Source of the DNA: Mariannaea sp. PMI_226
Lineage: Eukaryota > Ascomycota > Sordariomycetes > Hypocreales > Nectriaceae
DNA: 64,000 bases
NCBI GenBank assembly: GCA_024336345.1
Contig: JANFOG010000004.1
Span: forward strand, 3,596,001-3,660,000
Direction: 5' to 3'
Shown here piece by piece: positions 1 to 10,293 of the stretch. Numbering within the stretch: position 1 is the stretch's first letter; every line of letters begins with the position of its first letter. The position numbers were made by a program, and so were the translations under genes. The notes beneath the pieces are model-generated. The model saw nothing but the letters and a program-made list of their open reading frames with translations. It made no database searches and had not been told where the DNA came from.

Positions 1-758
1 TGTTTCTGGTTGTGGTCCTGGTCCTGGGTACCTTAAAAAGTTGATCCATCATCACTGAAGGTGGCCAATGCCATTGTCAACACTACCGTGCCACAGTACC
101 CAATTAGTTTCCTCGACTTGGAGAAGGAGACCTACGTAATCTTGCCCCTGATCTTGCAGAACATTCCAACCGGCCCCCCCTCCAAAGACCTTATTGGGCA
201 AGGTGACATACCTAAGCTTACCTGTAGGTGCCTTGCTGGAGGTGGTAGGTAGGGTTGGTAGGTACTGTAAGTAAGTACCTGCCGACATGTGATCCGCTCC
301 ATCTTATTCGTTTTCCGCCTCCACGTATAAAATCTCGACAATTACAATCAGCCTCATCTCCAAACGAATACGATCGTATCCATTATCCCCGCCCTCTTTC
401 TTCCCGATGCCTCAATCCACTGGATGCCGTTTCACCCTGAGTCTCGTCAACCAATTATTTGGAATTTTGTTAGTCTCTTCTTTTCTTGTATTGAGGGTAA
501 CCATTTTTTTATATCTTTTTATTTGTATTTTGTGCCTATGCATATTTCTTCCCTCTCTTCCCCTCGTTTCTGCAATTTAGCTAGTAGTGTATATATGTGT
601 AATTGTACAAGAAACAAGGTAGGTATTGTTGTGAAAAGATTAAATCTAGTGAATTCTTTTTATCAGTCATCAGATTTTCAGTCATACAGGTACAGCATCA
701 CAAGTACTGTAGGTTAAAGTAAAACACAGGGTGTGTCGCCTCTATTCAAGTCCATTTC
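1..758. other. Intergenic, no gene supported
   Basis: I see no coding exon here. Around 230-285 the sequence carries repeated GTAGGT/AGGTAC words, which recur in other intergenic parts of the window. From about 480 to 620 it is T-rich. The segment lies beyond the 3' end of the minus-strand gene that stops at 759. Confidence 0.5.
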
Positions 759-3700
759 TCAAAGGAATGCTCCAGCCAGGCTTTGTCTAGCGACAAAGAT
801 GTCCTCCTGTTCACTAGACAGTCCTGTATCCCGTGATTTTTCCCAGCTGATATTTTGTAGCACATCTGTCTTCACTCTCGCGCCTCCATTCTTGGTCTGA
901 TATACACTCTCTTCAGGCTGCTGCCGATCTCGAGATTCTGGGTTCGACGCTTCCCACGTCATCCGGATATTGCGGACTCGAGTCTCAGACTGGTCCTCTT
1001 CCGCAGACGGGAGTACTGAGCCCTCATGCACATTGTCCACTTCTTTGAAGACACTGATGACTTCCTGTGTGAGGGTTTGTCGGTCTTCACGAACTGTGGC
1101 TCTGAGTGCCTTGACATGCTGAAGTCCTTCGTTCAGACTATCAAGTGCTGACTTGTGCATGTCTCTTTCCGTCAATGGTGCTCGTCCTACCCGCTGTGCT
1201 ACTGCCTTCATCGCTCGTTTGAGCGACTCCTTACATTCCTTGCTGCCCTGCCACCACTCTGACCTGGAAGTGAAGCTCGTCAGGAGTGCTTCCAGATCGG
1301 CATATCGTCTTTGTCCAGTATAGGCGAATATGAGACTGGCAAAGTTGAATTGACTGTACGCTAGCAAACCATTGCCATTTTGCTCTGCCGCGAGCTCACA
1401 AACTCGGATCGCACCTTCTTGAAAACCTTTCTGGATCAAAATGCGGGCAGCTTTGTTGTAAACGCTGTCATGGATTCTAGATCCTTGACTGAACGCTTCT
1501 TGAAGCACATTGCCCACGTTGTCTCCCGACTCTAGCCGGGCGACTAATAAGGGAACTAGTGCACCACTTACATCGTGGCCTCCAATATGAGCTCTGCTCA
1601 CCAGCTCTGATGCTGTGGGAGAGTGCGGACCTTCCAGGTTGATATTCGCAATGACAGCTAGTCGCAGACACCGTGAAGAGAACTCGACACCCTTCTCTGA
1701 TGCCTCTTTGAAAGTACCGTATACCTGTTGCCAATCCCCCTTCTGGGCCCATGAGTTCATGCATCGGAAAGCCGTCCGCTCAAAAAGAGTGGCGGAATCG
1801 CCTGTAGCATGGGGTAATTGGAAGACGACTCTGGGGTTGTCTTCTTGTGAGCGTTCGCCCGGTAAAAATTTATGAAGTTCGTTCAAAGCACCCCGGACCG
1901 AGTATTTCGCAATATGTGGATCATAAACTTGGGGCATGAATGCCTTGACGCCCTTCAGCATTTGGAGAACATCCACCCGAGCAAGGTTCCAATACTTGCA
2001 ACACTTGTCAACGATTTCGTTGAGGAAAATCTGATTCATCTCAAGACCGCCATCGTGACAGAATTGAAGCCATTGGATCAATAACTTAAGGTCACGATTC
2101 CGTCCATGCCGATCAAGAACGAGGAAGGCGAGGGTTTGACTCAGGGTCATCCCGTAGACGCTAACCAAGTCACGGACAAAGAGATCGATTTCTTCTGATG
2201 AGTGGTCTTTGCAATAAATCTTCGTGAGCCAAGACAAGACATTTTGGTAGTGGCCTCCCATCTTGCTCCTGTCCTTGGCTGAGGCCTTTAGCTCTTCGAG
2301 TTGTGGCCAGACCGACTTCCACTGACCCAATGAAGCATCCCGAATAAGGAATCTTCCCCTGAGTTTGACGTCGTGCTCTGCAGTTTTGGGTCTGAGGAGG
2401 CGAAGCTGCGTCATTTCCACCTTCGCTGCCGAGTCATCGCCGGCATCGAGGGCAATCAAAGCAATCCTCCGGCGGATGGCGTATTGTGTCACGACTGAGA
2501 GGGAACCATTGGAGAACAAGCCTGCGTCCTGTAATAGATGATAGATGCCCTTGATCTCGGAAAAGTTGTGTGTCTTTCTCCAATAATGCATGAGCATTCG
2601 GGTTATCCAAGGGTTACGCAGGTTGAAGGGAGTCTCCTCAGACTTCCAGGCAGAAGACTGGGACAGGTGCTTGAGTAATAGCTGAGTACCTTCTATGTCA
2701 CGTTGTTGATATAAAAGGTCCATAGATGGCACGGCCAGGAGACACACTTCGTCGCAAACGGGATGTAGAACGTCAAGGATGGTGGGAATGTTGGCGTGTG
2801 CTTGAGACTGGACGACAAACTCCAGGATTCTGAGCCCTCTCGCTAGTGCCAGCTTGGGATCCAAAGACTGGGATGCTATTAGACCATTGAGGGAATGAAT
2901 CGCAGATTCCTGCCGCTTCACAAGCAGAGCCCGGTCGATCTCACAAGACCCTTCCAACTCCGCAATAAGTTGATCAAGTGCTAACAGTGACTCCTGCAAC
3001 GAAGAGCTGGTTGATGTGAGAGTGGTGCCCTCGGAAAGAAGAGAAGACGAAACTGCTACTGATGCCCTATCGAAAGATTGAGCTGCATGTTCAATATTTT
3101 CTCCCTTAAAAACAGCACGTAATAGAGCACTGGCTTTCGTGTTCTGCCTCGAGATTGGAGACTCAATTGCTGAGTTTTGAACGTCTGCATTGGAAGCTGT
3201 TTGAGAGCTGGTTGGTTGAGTCGTAAATTGTGAGGTGGGTGACATCCGATCGGACTGGGTTTGTGTTCGGTGCCTCTGTGGCACAAGACTTGGAGCGATT
3301 GGCAATTCGTCGGTGGAAATCCGAAGGAATAAATCACTATGGGCGAATGGGGACAGAGTATACAGCCGTGAAAGCTCTTTCCGGGCAGAATCCCATTCAT
3401 CCCAATTCTTCTGTGGCGCGTTGGAGTTCTCAACTTGCAGAAAAGCTTGGGGCTGTGATTGTGATTGTGATTGCTGAGAACATGGTAATGACTCAACACT
3501 CTCTGGGGTTAATTCGGAATCGGATAATTGGCTCTTTCGTCGTCGACGGCGGATGGGGTTCTGAGTATTCGCAGTTGTGGGAAAACTCCCGAGTTCAGGC
3601 GAGTAAGATTCCCGTCGCCCGAAACTCTCGCTCAATGCCACTGAACTGCGATTGGCACGAGCCGTGTGCAGCTTCTTAGCATTATCGTAGGCAGCCCGAG

Positions 3701-3821
3701 CGATCTTGAGACGTTGACGGCGTTCTTCGGCGAGCAGGATGACGGAACAGGAGGTGGTGAGGAGAACGCCGCGGAGCGCATTTACCGCAGTCCTCGACGG
3801 GACGGAGTTGGAGGACGCCAT
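759..3821 (-). CDS. Large helical-repeat-like protein, possibly PPR/TPR-related; unknown function
   Basis: Single-exon frame of 1020 codons. The start chosen is the ATG at 3821 (MASSNSVPSRTAV...). The frame runs further upstream only to a GTG. The N-terminus is basic and hydroxylated with a short hydrophobic stretch (residues about 14-30), which could be a mitochondrial targeting signal or an anchor. Residues about 50-250 are polar, low-complexity and rich in Gln and Ser. From about residue 280 onward the protein looks like a long run of paired amphipathic helices, as in fungal pentatricopeptide or tetratricopeptide proteins, with phrases such as RGLRILEFVVQSQA and ALIALDAGDDSAA. I cannot identify a named family. 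A role in mitochondrial RNA metabolism would be inference only. Its length and the uninterrupted frame make it a secure gene. Confidence 0.8.
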   Translation of the reverse strand: MASSNSVPSRTAVNALRGVLLTTSCSVILLAEERRQRLKIARAAYDNAKKLHTARANRSSVALSESFGRRESYSPELGSFPTTANTQNPIRRRRRKSQLSDSELTPESVESLPCSQQSQSQSQPQAFLQVENSNAPQKNWDEWDSARKELSRLYTLSPFAHSDLFLRISTDELPIAPSLVPQRHRTQTQSDRMSPTSQFTTQPTSSQTASNADVQNSAIESPISRQNTKASALLRAVFKGENIEHAAQSFDRASVAVSSSLLSEGTTLTSTSSSLQESLLALDQLIAELEGSCEIDRALLVKRQESAIHSLNGLIASQSLDPKLALARGLRILEFVVQSQAHANIPTILDVLHPVCDEVCLLAVPSMDLLYQQRDIEGTQLLLKHLSQSSAWKSEETPFNLRNPWITRMLMHYWRKTHNFSEIKGIYHLLQDAGLFSNGSLSVVTQYAIRRRIALIALDAGDDSAAKVEMTQLRLLRPKTAEHDVKLRGRFLIRDASLGQWKSVWPQLEELKASAKDRSKMGGHYQNVLSWLTKIYCKDHSSEEIDLFVRDLVSVYGMTLSQTLAFLVLDRHGRNRDLKLLIQWLQFCHDGGLEMNQIFLNEIVDKCCKYWNLARVDVLQMLKGVKAFMPQVYDPHIAKYSVRGALNELHKFLPGERSQEDNPRVVFQLPHATGDSATLFERTAFRCMNSWAQKGDWQQVYGTFKEASEKGVEFSSRCLRLAVIANINLEGPHSPTASELVSRAHIGGHDVSGALVPLLVARLESGDNVGNVLQEAFSQGSRIHDSVYNKAARILIQKGFQEGAIRVCELAAEQNGNGLLAYSQFNFASLIFAYTGQRRYADLEALLTSFTSRSEWWQGSKECKESLKRAMKAVAQRVGRAPLTERDMHKSALDSLNEGLQHVKALRATVREDRQTLTQEVISVFKEVDNVHEGSVLPSAEEDQSETRVRNIRMTWEASNPESRDRQQPEESVYQTKNGGARVKTDVLQNISWEKSRDTGLSSEQEDIFVARQSLAGAFL

Positions 3822-5236
3822 CTCAGGCGGCCATTGTCGTAACCTAGTATGATATACCTCAATTGGGCTTCCCCAATCCAGTTTTCGAGATCGCACAATT
3901 TGGATGGTGGTTGTCGTTTCAATGTCGTGCACAGTGAGGGCGTAAAATAAATGGCATGATTCTTACAAAGTACTGAAATTGAGAAACATCAGTTATGCTT
4001 CCAACTAATGGAAAAACCTCGGCGCGAGCATTTGCTGACTTGGCTGCGTTGTTGCCCGCCCCCACCTTGGCTGGACAAAGGATTCAAATGTTCCGTTAAT
4101 TACCCTTCTGAGCAATGGAGCAATTGCTTCTGGTGCAAGCAGGATTCCTAGGCATTGCCTATTATAGGGTCTGCATGCCGATTCAATTCGCCAAGAAGAA
4201 AAACGGACTAGATAATCACTAGGTGTAGAAATATAGTAAGCCGAGGCTTGAGCCTCCATAACCCCCCCTTGTAGAAAGGGAGCTGGTGTGTTATTTGAGT
4301 TGCGTTTTCACCTGTGCAGCGGCAATTCCAGATAAACCCGCCCAGATGGTTTGCACTACTACAGACCCTGTAGACGGTCTCTGGCTTCTACGCTCCGTCT
4401 CAACCCACCTCGTGCACTACCTTGCCTAAGGTAAATGTGTCTTAGCTACCTAGGTGGGTAGGCAATGACGTTAGGTACCTTGCCGTCGCCATCCTGAATT
4501 CACTTAATGCCGTTAACTCCAGCTTCGTGCGTTAACGTACATACTCAACCATGGTCGGAGCTATGCACGGGTCTTGGAACAGGCTGAGGAAAGTTGCGGA
4601 AACCGTGAACGGAGTAGAAGGACTATTGCCTATTTGTCATCGAGGGCGGAGTTGTTCATGCCCATCTCGTGTACCGGTTTTGCGAATCCATGGATGCGAC
4701 ATGATTCTCGTCGCTAAAGTCTGACTCCTCACTCTATCGGGCCACCTCGTAAATCTACCAACACCATCATGGAGGCGCCAACACCATCCCGTAGATAGCT
4801 TCTCTATTGAGTATCATTCTGGGGTCTCGGATGTGGATGGCCGCTTGTTGGCAAAGTGCGCGGAGTTTTATTCGGAGTTTAGGAACGGAGTAAACGACCA
4901 GCCTATATTTGAGATCATCATGGAAGATGTCTTGTACCCCGTACCTCAGTAGAATAAGTATCCCCTCTCTGGCACCTGGGAACCTACTTCATCTCGACTT
5001 TTTGTGATCTCTAGTGAATCAAAGCATCTATCGTCACTACCTAGCCTTGGAACGGGGTAGTTACTCTCTTTGGCTGAACCTTCCAGCCAGCCCAGATACC
5101 ACACTTTCGACTTAACGTCATCCCCCCCTTCTCAGTGCCTCTACGGTGAAAACCTCGCGCAAATTACTTTCAATTTGAAAAGTAATATCTATCATTATTA
5201 TCTCAATCTCTATTCTCAACCTCATCACTTTCAACA
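3822..5236. other. Intergenic region between divergent genes
   Basis: About 1.4 kb separates the start of the minus-strand solenoid gene from the plus-strand reductase. It contains GTAGGTAC-type words around 4425-4480 and a pyrimidine-rich, AT-rich leader at about 5150-5236 directly before the reductase ATG. A 57-codon ATG frame lies at 4551-4724 and an 84-codon minus frame at 4005-4259. Neither resembles a protein I know. Confidence 0.5.
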
Positions 5237-6762
5237 ATGGCTCTTCCACTTGCTCCTAATCCCAAGAGCCCCCTGGCTCGTCACAGGCTGCTCGCGCCAA
5301 GTGCGGCCGTCTCAGTTAGCCCCCTATGTCTTGGGGCCATGAACTTCGGAGAGGCTTGGTAAACATTGTTCGCGGAGTATCCTCTGGGTCTCTGACTAAC
5401 ACACCAATAGGAAGGGTTTCATGGGCGAGTGTGATCAAAACAACACCGAATCTATGCTTGATTTCTTCTACGATCAGGTAAACTAGACTTGTTGCTAAGG
5501 TTGGGAATTCAAGACTGACACATGTAATTAGGGCGGTTGGTTTCCTCTGACTAGCATAAACTGGCCAACGCTGTGTGTAGCTGACACTGATACCCCTAGG
5601 AAACTTTATTGACACGGCAAACAATTACCAATTCGAAGAGTCAGAGAAATGGATTGGAGAATGGATGAAGAAGCGTGGTGTTCGAGATGAGATGGGTTAG
5701 TTGCCACTCGCCTCTATGAAGACGCATTCACAGGGACTGACCATTCAATCAGTCATCGCTACCAAGTACACCACCAACTTTCGTGCTGGTCCGGGTGCAA
5801 CAAATATTATGTCAAACTATCAGGGAAATGGCACCAAGAGCCTCCATATTTCGGTCAACAATAGTTTGAAAAAGTTGCAGACCGATTACATCGACCTGGT
5901 AAGAAACTGCCACAATGAGATGCGAACGCTGAAACATGAGTTAATGATGTATGCTATAGCTGTATGTTCACTGGTGGGACTATAGCACCTCGATTCCCGA
6001 ATTGATGCAATCGCTCAACCAGCTTGTAGTCTCGGGTAAGGTCTTGTATCTCGGTATCAGTGACACCCCCGCTTGGGTAGTGAGGTATGTATCGTATCCC
6101 TACTTGGATTTATCATTCACTAACACACCGGCAGCAAGGCCAACGAGTATGCCAGAAACAATGGACTCCGCCAATTTTCTGTTTACCAAGGTCGTTGGTC
6201 AGCGGCCTCCCGCGATTTTGAGCGAGATATCATCCCCATGTGCCGAGCCGAAGGCATGGGCATCGCTCCTTGGGGTTCCCTCGGAGGTGGTAAGTTCAAA
6301 ACTGAGGAGCAACGCAAAGCCTCGGAAGGTCGAAAGGGCGAGGCTACTGAAGCTGAGATCAAGGCGAGCAAGGTCTTGGAGTCGATTGCTGCTCGCAAGG
6401 GTACAATTATCACCAGCGTCGCACTTGCCTACGTCATGCACAAGACTCCCTACGTGTTCCCCATCGTTGGTGGTCGCAAGGTGGAACATATCAAGGGTAA
6501 TATTGAAGCTCTCACACTTGAGTTGAGTGAAGAGGATATCCAAGAGATTGACAATGCAATTGAATTTGACTTGGGATTCCCTCACAACATCCTGTATCGC
6601 CCTGGCCAGCCCAATGGTAGCCAGGACGTCTGGCTGCTGAAGATGGGAGGTCATATCGACTATGTTCCCACCAACAAGGTATTTATCAGCTGATATTCCA
6701 ACTTTATGAGCGACTTTACTAACAAACTGAAGCCCATCGCGGCATCCAAGGGCGGGGAGTAG
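5237..6762 (+). CDS. Aldo-keto reductase, norsolorinic-acid-reductase/aryl-alcohol-dehydrogenase type
   Basis: NADPH-dependent reductase of the aldo-keto reductase superfamily, probably cytosolic; the substrate is unknown. Exons deduced: 5237-5358, 5411-5477, 5532-5535, 5600-5695, 5753-5898, 5960-6084, 6135-6678 and 6733-6762, giving 377 codons. Family signatures are clear: LCLGAMNFG near the start, [11 protein letters not shown] with the active-site Asp and Tyr, a catalytic Lys in ATKYTTNF, the strand [13 protein letters not shown], and the cofactor-side stretch [11 protein letters not shown]. The third exon is only 4 nt (GGCG). It is needed to make Gly-Gly before Asn-Phe-Ile-Asp and is bounded by AG upstream and GT downstream, with CTGAC branch sites in both flanking introns. 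The last intron ends in AAG after a perfect TACTAAC branch. Relatives act in mycotoxin and aryl alcohol metabolism, but no polyketide or other biosynthetic genes adjoin it here. Confidence 0.9.
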
Positions 6763-7474
6763 AGCTTCCGGCTTCAGTCACATTATTGGCGCTGGTTTCC
6801 ACGTGGACTCCCCTTCACACGGTGGCAACATTCAAATGGAATGTTTGGAAGAGGGTAATAGTGAAAGATAGCTTGGTTCAAGGAAAAGTAACATTGAATT
6901 TACCACCCTATCAGTTCTATACTTTAATTTGGGCCGAGGGGCAAGCGAATCGGATTCAACTGGTGACTGGTTATGCCCCATGTTGAAGATTCAAACAACT
7001 GCAATGCTTGCTTGATGCAGGGAATGGACATAAATTCAAATTCTTTAAACTTGGGATGGTATTCAGATATCACCTGTGCTATATTTCAATAGTGATCGCG
7101 ACTTTTCTCTCCTTTTTCTTTTCCCTCTTTTGCTCACTCTTTTCAATAACTGCTTTGACTTTACTTGCATAAGGTCTTGCTACCAGGTGGAGGCAATAGA
7201 GATAGAGGCATTCTTGCCAGTAATTGAACAAAAGCGTACCTTCCGCTATGGTAGATATAAGACGACCCCCCTTTCCACATGTCATCAAAGCTTTTATAAG
7301 GTACCTTACCTTAACTACCTAGCCTACCTTAGGTACCTTTATCTTGGTGGCAATGGTAAGGCGATGACGATTAGTTCTCTCTTTTCTTCACCCTCAACCG
7401 TAAAACAGCTTTCACATCTCTTCTCCTTCACGTCGATATATTAGAGTGAGGCGTTTGTATAACACTTCATAAGC
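6763..7474. other. Intergenic, no gene supported
   Basis: No convincing exon. A palindromic run of CCTTACCTTAACTACC/TAGGTACC words lies at about 7300-7335, followed by a CT-rich stretch with TTCACC/TCTTCTCC repeats just before the next start codon, as expected of a fungal promoter and leader. Confidence 0.45.
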
Positions 7475-8460
7475 ATGGAGCGAAACAAGCTGATCAAAAA
7501 TCTTGAGCGAGCTAAAAGTGCGCCTGTCCACAGTCTCGAAAACGATTCAGATAGCTCTTATCCGAGACACAGCGTAGCACCTGGATTTTAGATACATGTC
7601 GAAGACACTGACGAATCGCCTTTTATTGTTCCCTTGACCCTAGATCAGTTCACATATGTCAATGTGTATGTTGGCTTTTTGTTTTGTACTGAGCAACTTC
7701 GCTGACAAGGTTAGCATACTAGAGACGCAATGTTCTCAAAACAAAGAGGATTACGCCGATCGAGATCGACCATATAGTCCAGCTCTAGTTCCCAGAAATT
7801 CTTCATCGATGGGGGGGAAAGAGTCTCATTGCTCTGTAGGACGGAGGACTTCTCTCTCTGTGAACTTCCTTGAAGGTATGTAAGATGCAATCGACTCATG
7901 GATACCATACTGATATTGCAATATTTCTAGCACTTCCTGCGGTTACGGAGTCTTCTAAAGTCAAGGAAAGCCATAGCTCACCAAATTGCCTTGCTCAATA
8001 TTCATCAGAATCACTTCTCACAACACCACCGACAACAAAACTTAGGGCCCTTCCTCGGAGCGCGCCGCGTGATATCGAGACAAGAGGGAAATTCAATATC
8101 CGAAAAGGACATTCGATTAGAAATTATAAAATACCTCAGAAAAACAACCAGTGCCGCCCATCTCCTTCAAACAGCAGGGAGTTTCAATGTCGCGATGGTT
8201 TCGAGTTAGATGAAATATCTCATGGTCTTGCTGTACCTATTCCTGCAAAGGTTTTCACAACTAGTCAATCTGTCAAAGAACTCTCGCTTCTACATCATCT
8301 GCCATTGGTCACACCCATAAATCAACACCGGATGATGGGTCGAAGAAGTCCTTCGCTGGGCACGGAAGAAAAAGCTGTTACCCACTTTCTTGCTATCACG
8401 AGCATGCAGCCCGGGCTCCGGAGCGGATGGGAGGTCCCCGAAGAGCAAGCGTTGACTTGA
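7475..8460 (+). pseudogene. Unrecognised spliced gene with an in-frame TAG in exon 1
   Basis: Three exons join cleanly: 7475-7665, 7715-7875 and 7931-8460. The introns are 49 and 55 nt, have GTATGT donors and CTGAC/CTGAT branch sites, and leave one frame of 294 codons. The first exon starts at an ATG (MERNKLIKNLERAKSAP...) and continues beyond the second codon block as HVEDTDESPFIVPLTLDQF, but a TAG at 7589-7591 interrupts it. Removal of 7526-7591 as a 66-nt intron would keep the frame, although its donor (GTCCAC) is poor. The gene may therefore be intact with an unusual intron, start elsewhere, or be a recent pseudogene. The product is polar, Ser/Pro-rich and unlike any family I recognise. 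Good splice sites argue that it was a real gene. Confidence 0.5.
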
Positions 8461-8641
8461 CGACAGAATATAATGGAGAGGATGGAACTAAATTATTTAT
8501 ACGATCTAGTTCTTCTGTAGGGTATCTACTTGTCAACGATCCCCGAAACTAAGAGTACAACCTTCAATTAAACGAAAAAGATATTCCATCACCTGCCGAA
8601 CGCCAATTCGGATGGGGCCACCCTCTATCATATACCAGCTC

Positions 8642-9858
8642 TTATTTCGCCCCCTTGCCCTTTGCCTCGTTCTCACCAAGTTCTCGGACCAGCACGGCCG
8701 TCTGGCCAGCGCCACTGTAGTCCTCCTGTCCAGTCTCAAAACCTGGGCATACTCCAATGGCCAAATATTTTCCATCACTAGAGAAAGCCAGAGCGGCGAC
8801 ACTGTTTGAGAACTTCTGGTACTGTTTCAGTCTTCGCTTCGCTTCAGCATCCCATAAGGCGGCGGTGCCATCACCACCACCAGAGGCAAAGGTTCCATGA
8901 ATGGGATGGAATGTCAGCGCGTTCACGGGATAAACAATATCTCCATCTCCATCGGCTGCTGCTTGACGGTGACATTTGAAGGCATACTTGCGAGCCTGAG
9001 ATTCTGCAGTATCCTCAAACCACTCAACAGCAACTCGGCCCTCAATGCTGCTCGTAGCATATCCGGCATCGTTAGGCATACAAGCCACTGCCCTAGTCAG
9101 GTATCGAAGGGAGGATTCGCGCTGTTGCCAAGGCTTAAGATCAGAAGAACCAGAGGCGAAAAGCTCGGCGATGGTATTGAGATCATAGATGTTGATGATT
9201 CGCCCAGTCATGGCGACGACAACCTTGGTTGGGCTAGAAGCGAGCGCGTGAGGCTTTCCTGGCAGCGAAACTCGGATGGGTGTGCTAGCGGGATCATTGA
9301 GGTTGTGAATGTTGAGGCTGCAGTCCCAAGAGGCAGAGATCAGAATAGCTATCATTATGTTAGCATGACTCGAGAAGCAAGGGGCAGAGCGGACATACAG
9401 TGAGAACGGCTGTAAGATACGCAGCGCACTGGCGCAGCATGCTTGCTGAGAACAGTTTTTTCTCCGCTTTGTAGGTCAATTCTTGAAAGCTTTTGTTAGT
9501 CCCACGGAAATCAACCCATTGTCATGATTCTGAAACACCCACCTATTCACAGTCCAATCCATGCCCGCAGTGAACGCCTCATTGTCGTCGGCACCAAAAC
9601 ATACGTCTAATACGGGCGCGCGATGTTCGTATGTATTAATCAAGTTCGATGTGCCTGCGCCACCGGAAATATCGTACAAATAGACGTTCTTGTCCCATGA
9701 CGAGACGAGGAGCCTGGTTGGTGAGGATGGTGCGAAGGAAAGGGAGGAAACCGCGTCGCCCGGGGGCGGGGATATCTCGTATTGTGTCGCTAGAAATTGA
9801 TTAGGAACTCAAACCAACAAGCTACAGAAATAATTGCGCAAAACTTACCAGGAGCCAT
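8642..9858 (-). CDS. BUB3: Spindle-assembly checkpoint WD40 protein Bub3
   Basis: Kinetochore WD-repeat protein that recruits Bub1 and the Mad3/BubR1 module through phosphorylated MELT motifs of the kinetochore scaffold; nuclear. Exons 9858-9849, 9789-9543, 9481-9399 and 9348-8642 give 348 residues. The first exon is only 10 nt (Met-Ala-Pro plus one base). Visible Bub3 features are repeated WD blades: LLVSSWDKNVYLYDI, AFTAGMDWTVNRIDLQSG, ILISASWDCSLNIH, then SSLRYLTRAVACMPN, GYATSSIEGRVAVEWF, YPVNALTFHPIHGTFASGG and FSSDGKYLAIG. The phrases SIEGRVAVEWF and VNALTFHP are diagnostic of the Bub3/Rae1 group, and overall similarity favours Bub3 over Rae1. It is divergent from the eIF2-alpha gene, with 435 bp between the two starts. 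Confidence 0.92.
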
Positions 9859-10293
9859 GGCTGAATACGCGCTGAGGAGTATCGCAGATGAAGCTTCGAT
9901 TGTTTACTGCCTAGTCACGTGGCTGTAGCTTCCATGATCAAAGGAGCTCCAATGTTCTGCCGGGCTTGACCGCCCTAGAAATGAGCCACACCCCGCCACA
10001 CCCCACCATCGTCTATCGGATCGTAAAATGTCAAAATTATGACTCCTCATCCGTGACTTTTCCCCTCCAAGGCAAACGACGAGAGACGATTAACGACCCA
10101 ACAACGAAGAAATCGACGAGTTACGGGTCTATCACTTTGATCACCGAAAAAACAACTTTTCTTCTTATTTTTCGGCCATTTTCAAACCTCGACTTGCCTG
10201 CGCGAAACCAAGGACCAGTTTCGAGATCACAAACCCCACCCTTCTCTCCAAAGCCCGACCGATCCCTCTGATTCCTCGACAAATACCGCCAAT
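9859..10293. promoter_or_regulatory. Shared upstream region of BUB3 and SUI2
   Basis: This compact 435-bp stretch must contain both promoters and 5' leaders. It is AT-rich at 10060-10190 (relative to its flanks) with tracts of TTTTCTTCTT. An ATG at 9981 opens a frame ending at 10271, 22 nt before the SUI2 start. If the transcript starts upstream of 9981, this would be a long upstream open frame of 96 codons; otherwise it is irrelevant. Confidence 0.45.

Noticed and set aside
3822..3932. N-terminal extension of the solenoid protein
   Set aside because: The frame continues upstream of the ATG at 3821 but can start only at a GTG; eukaryotic nuclear genes start at ATG and the extension has no recognisable content.
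4005..4259. 84-codon ATG frame on the minus strand
   Set aside because: Lies in an intergenic region, without domain signal or splice neighbours.
4551..4724. 57-codon ATG frame upstream of the reductase
   Set aside because: No similarity or splice partners; Cys/Arg/His-rich translation looks random.
5237..6762. Secondary-metabolite gene cluster around the aldo-keto reductase
   Set aside because: No polyketide synthase, peptide synthetase, terpene or transporter gene lies within reach; neighbours are housekeeping.
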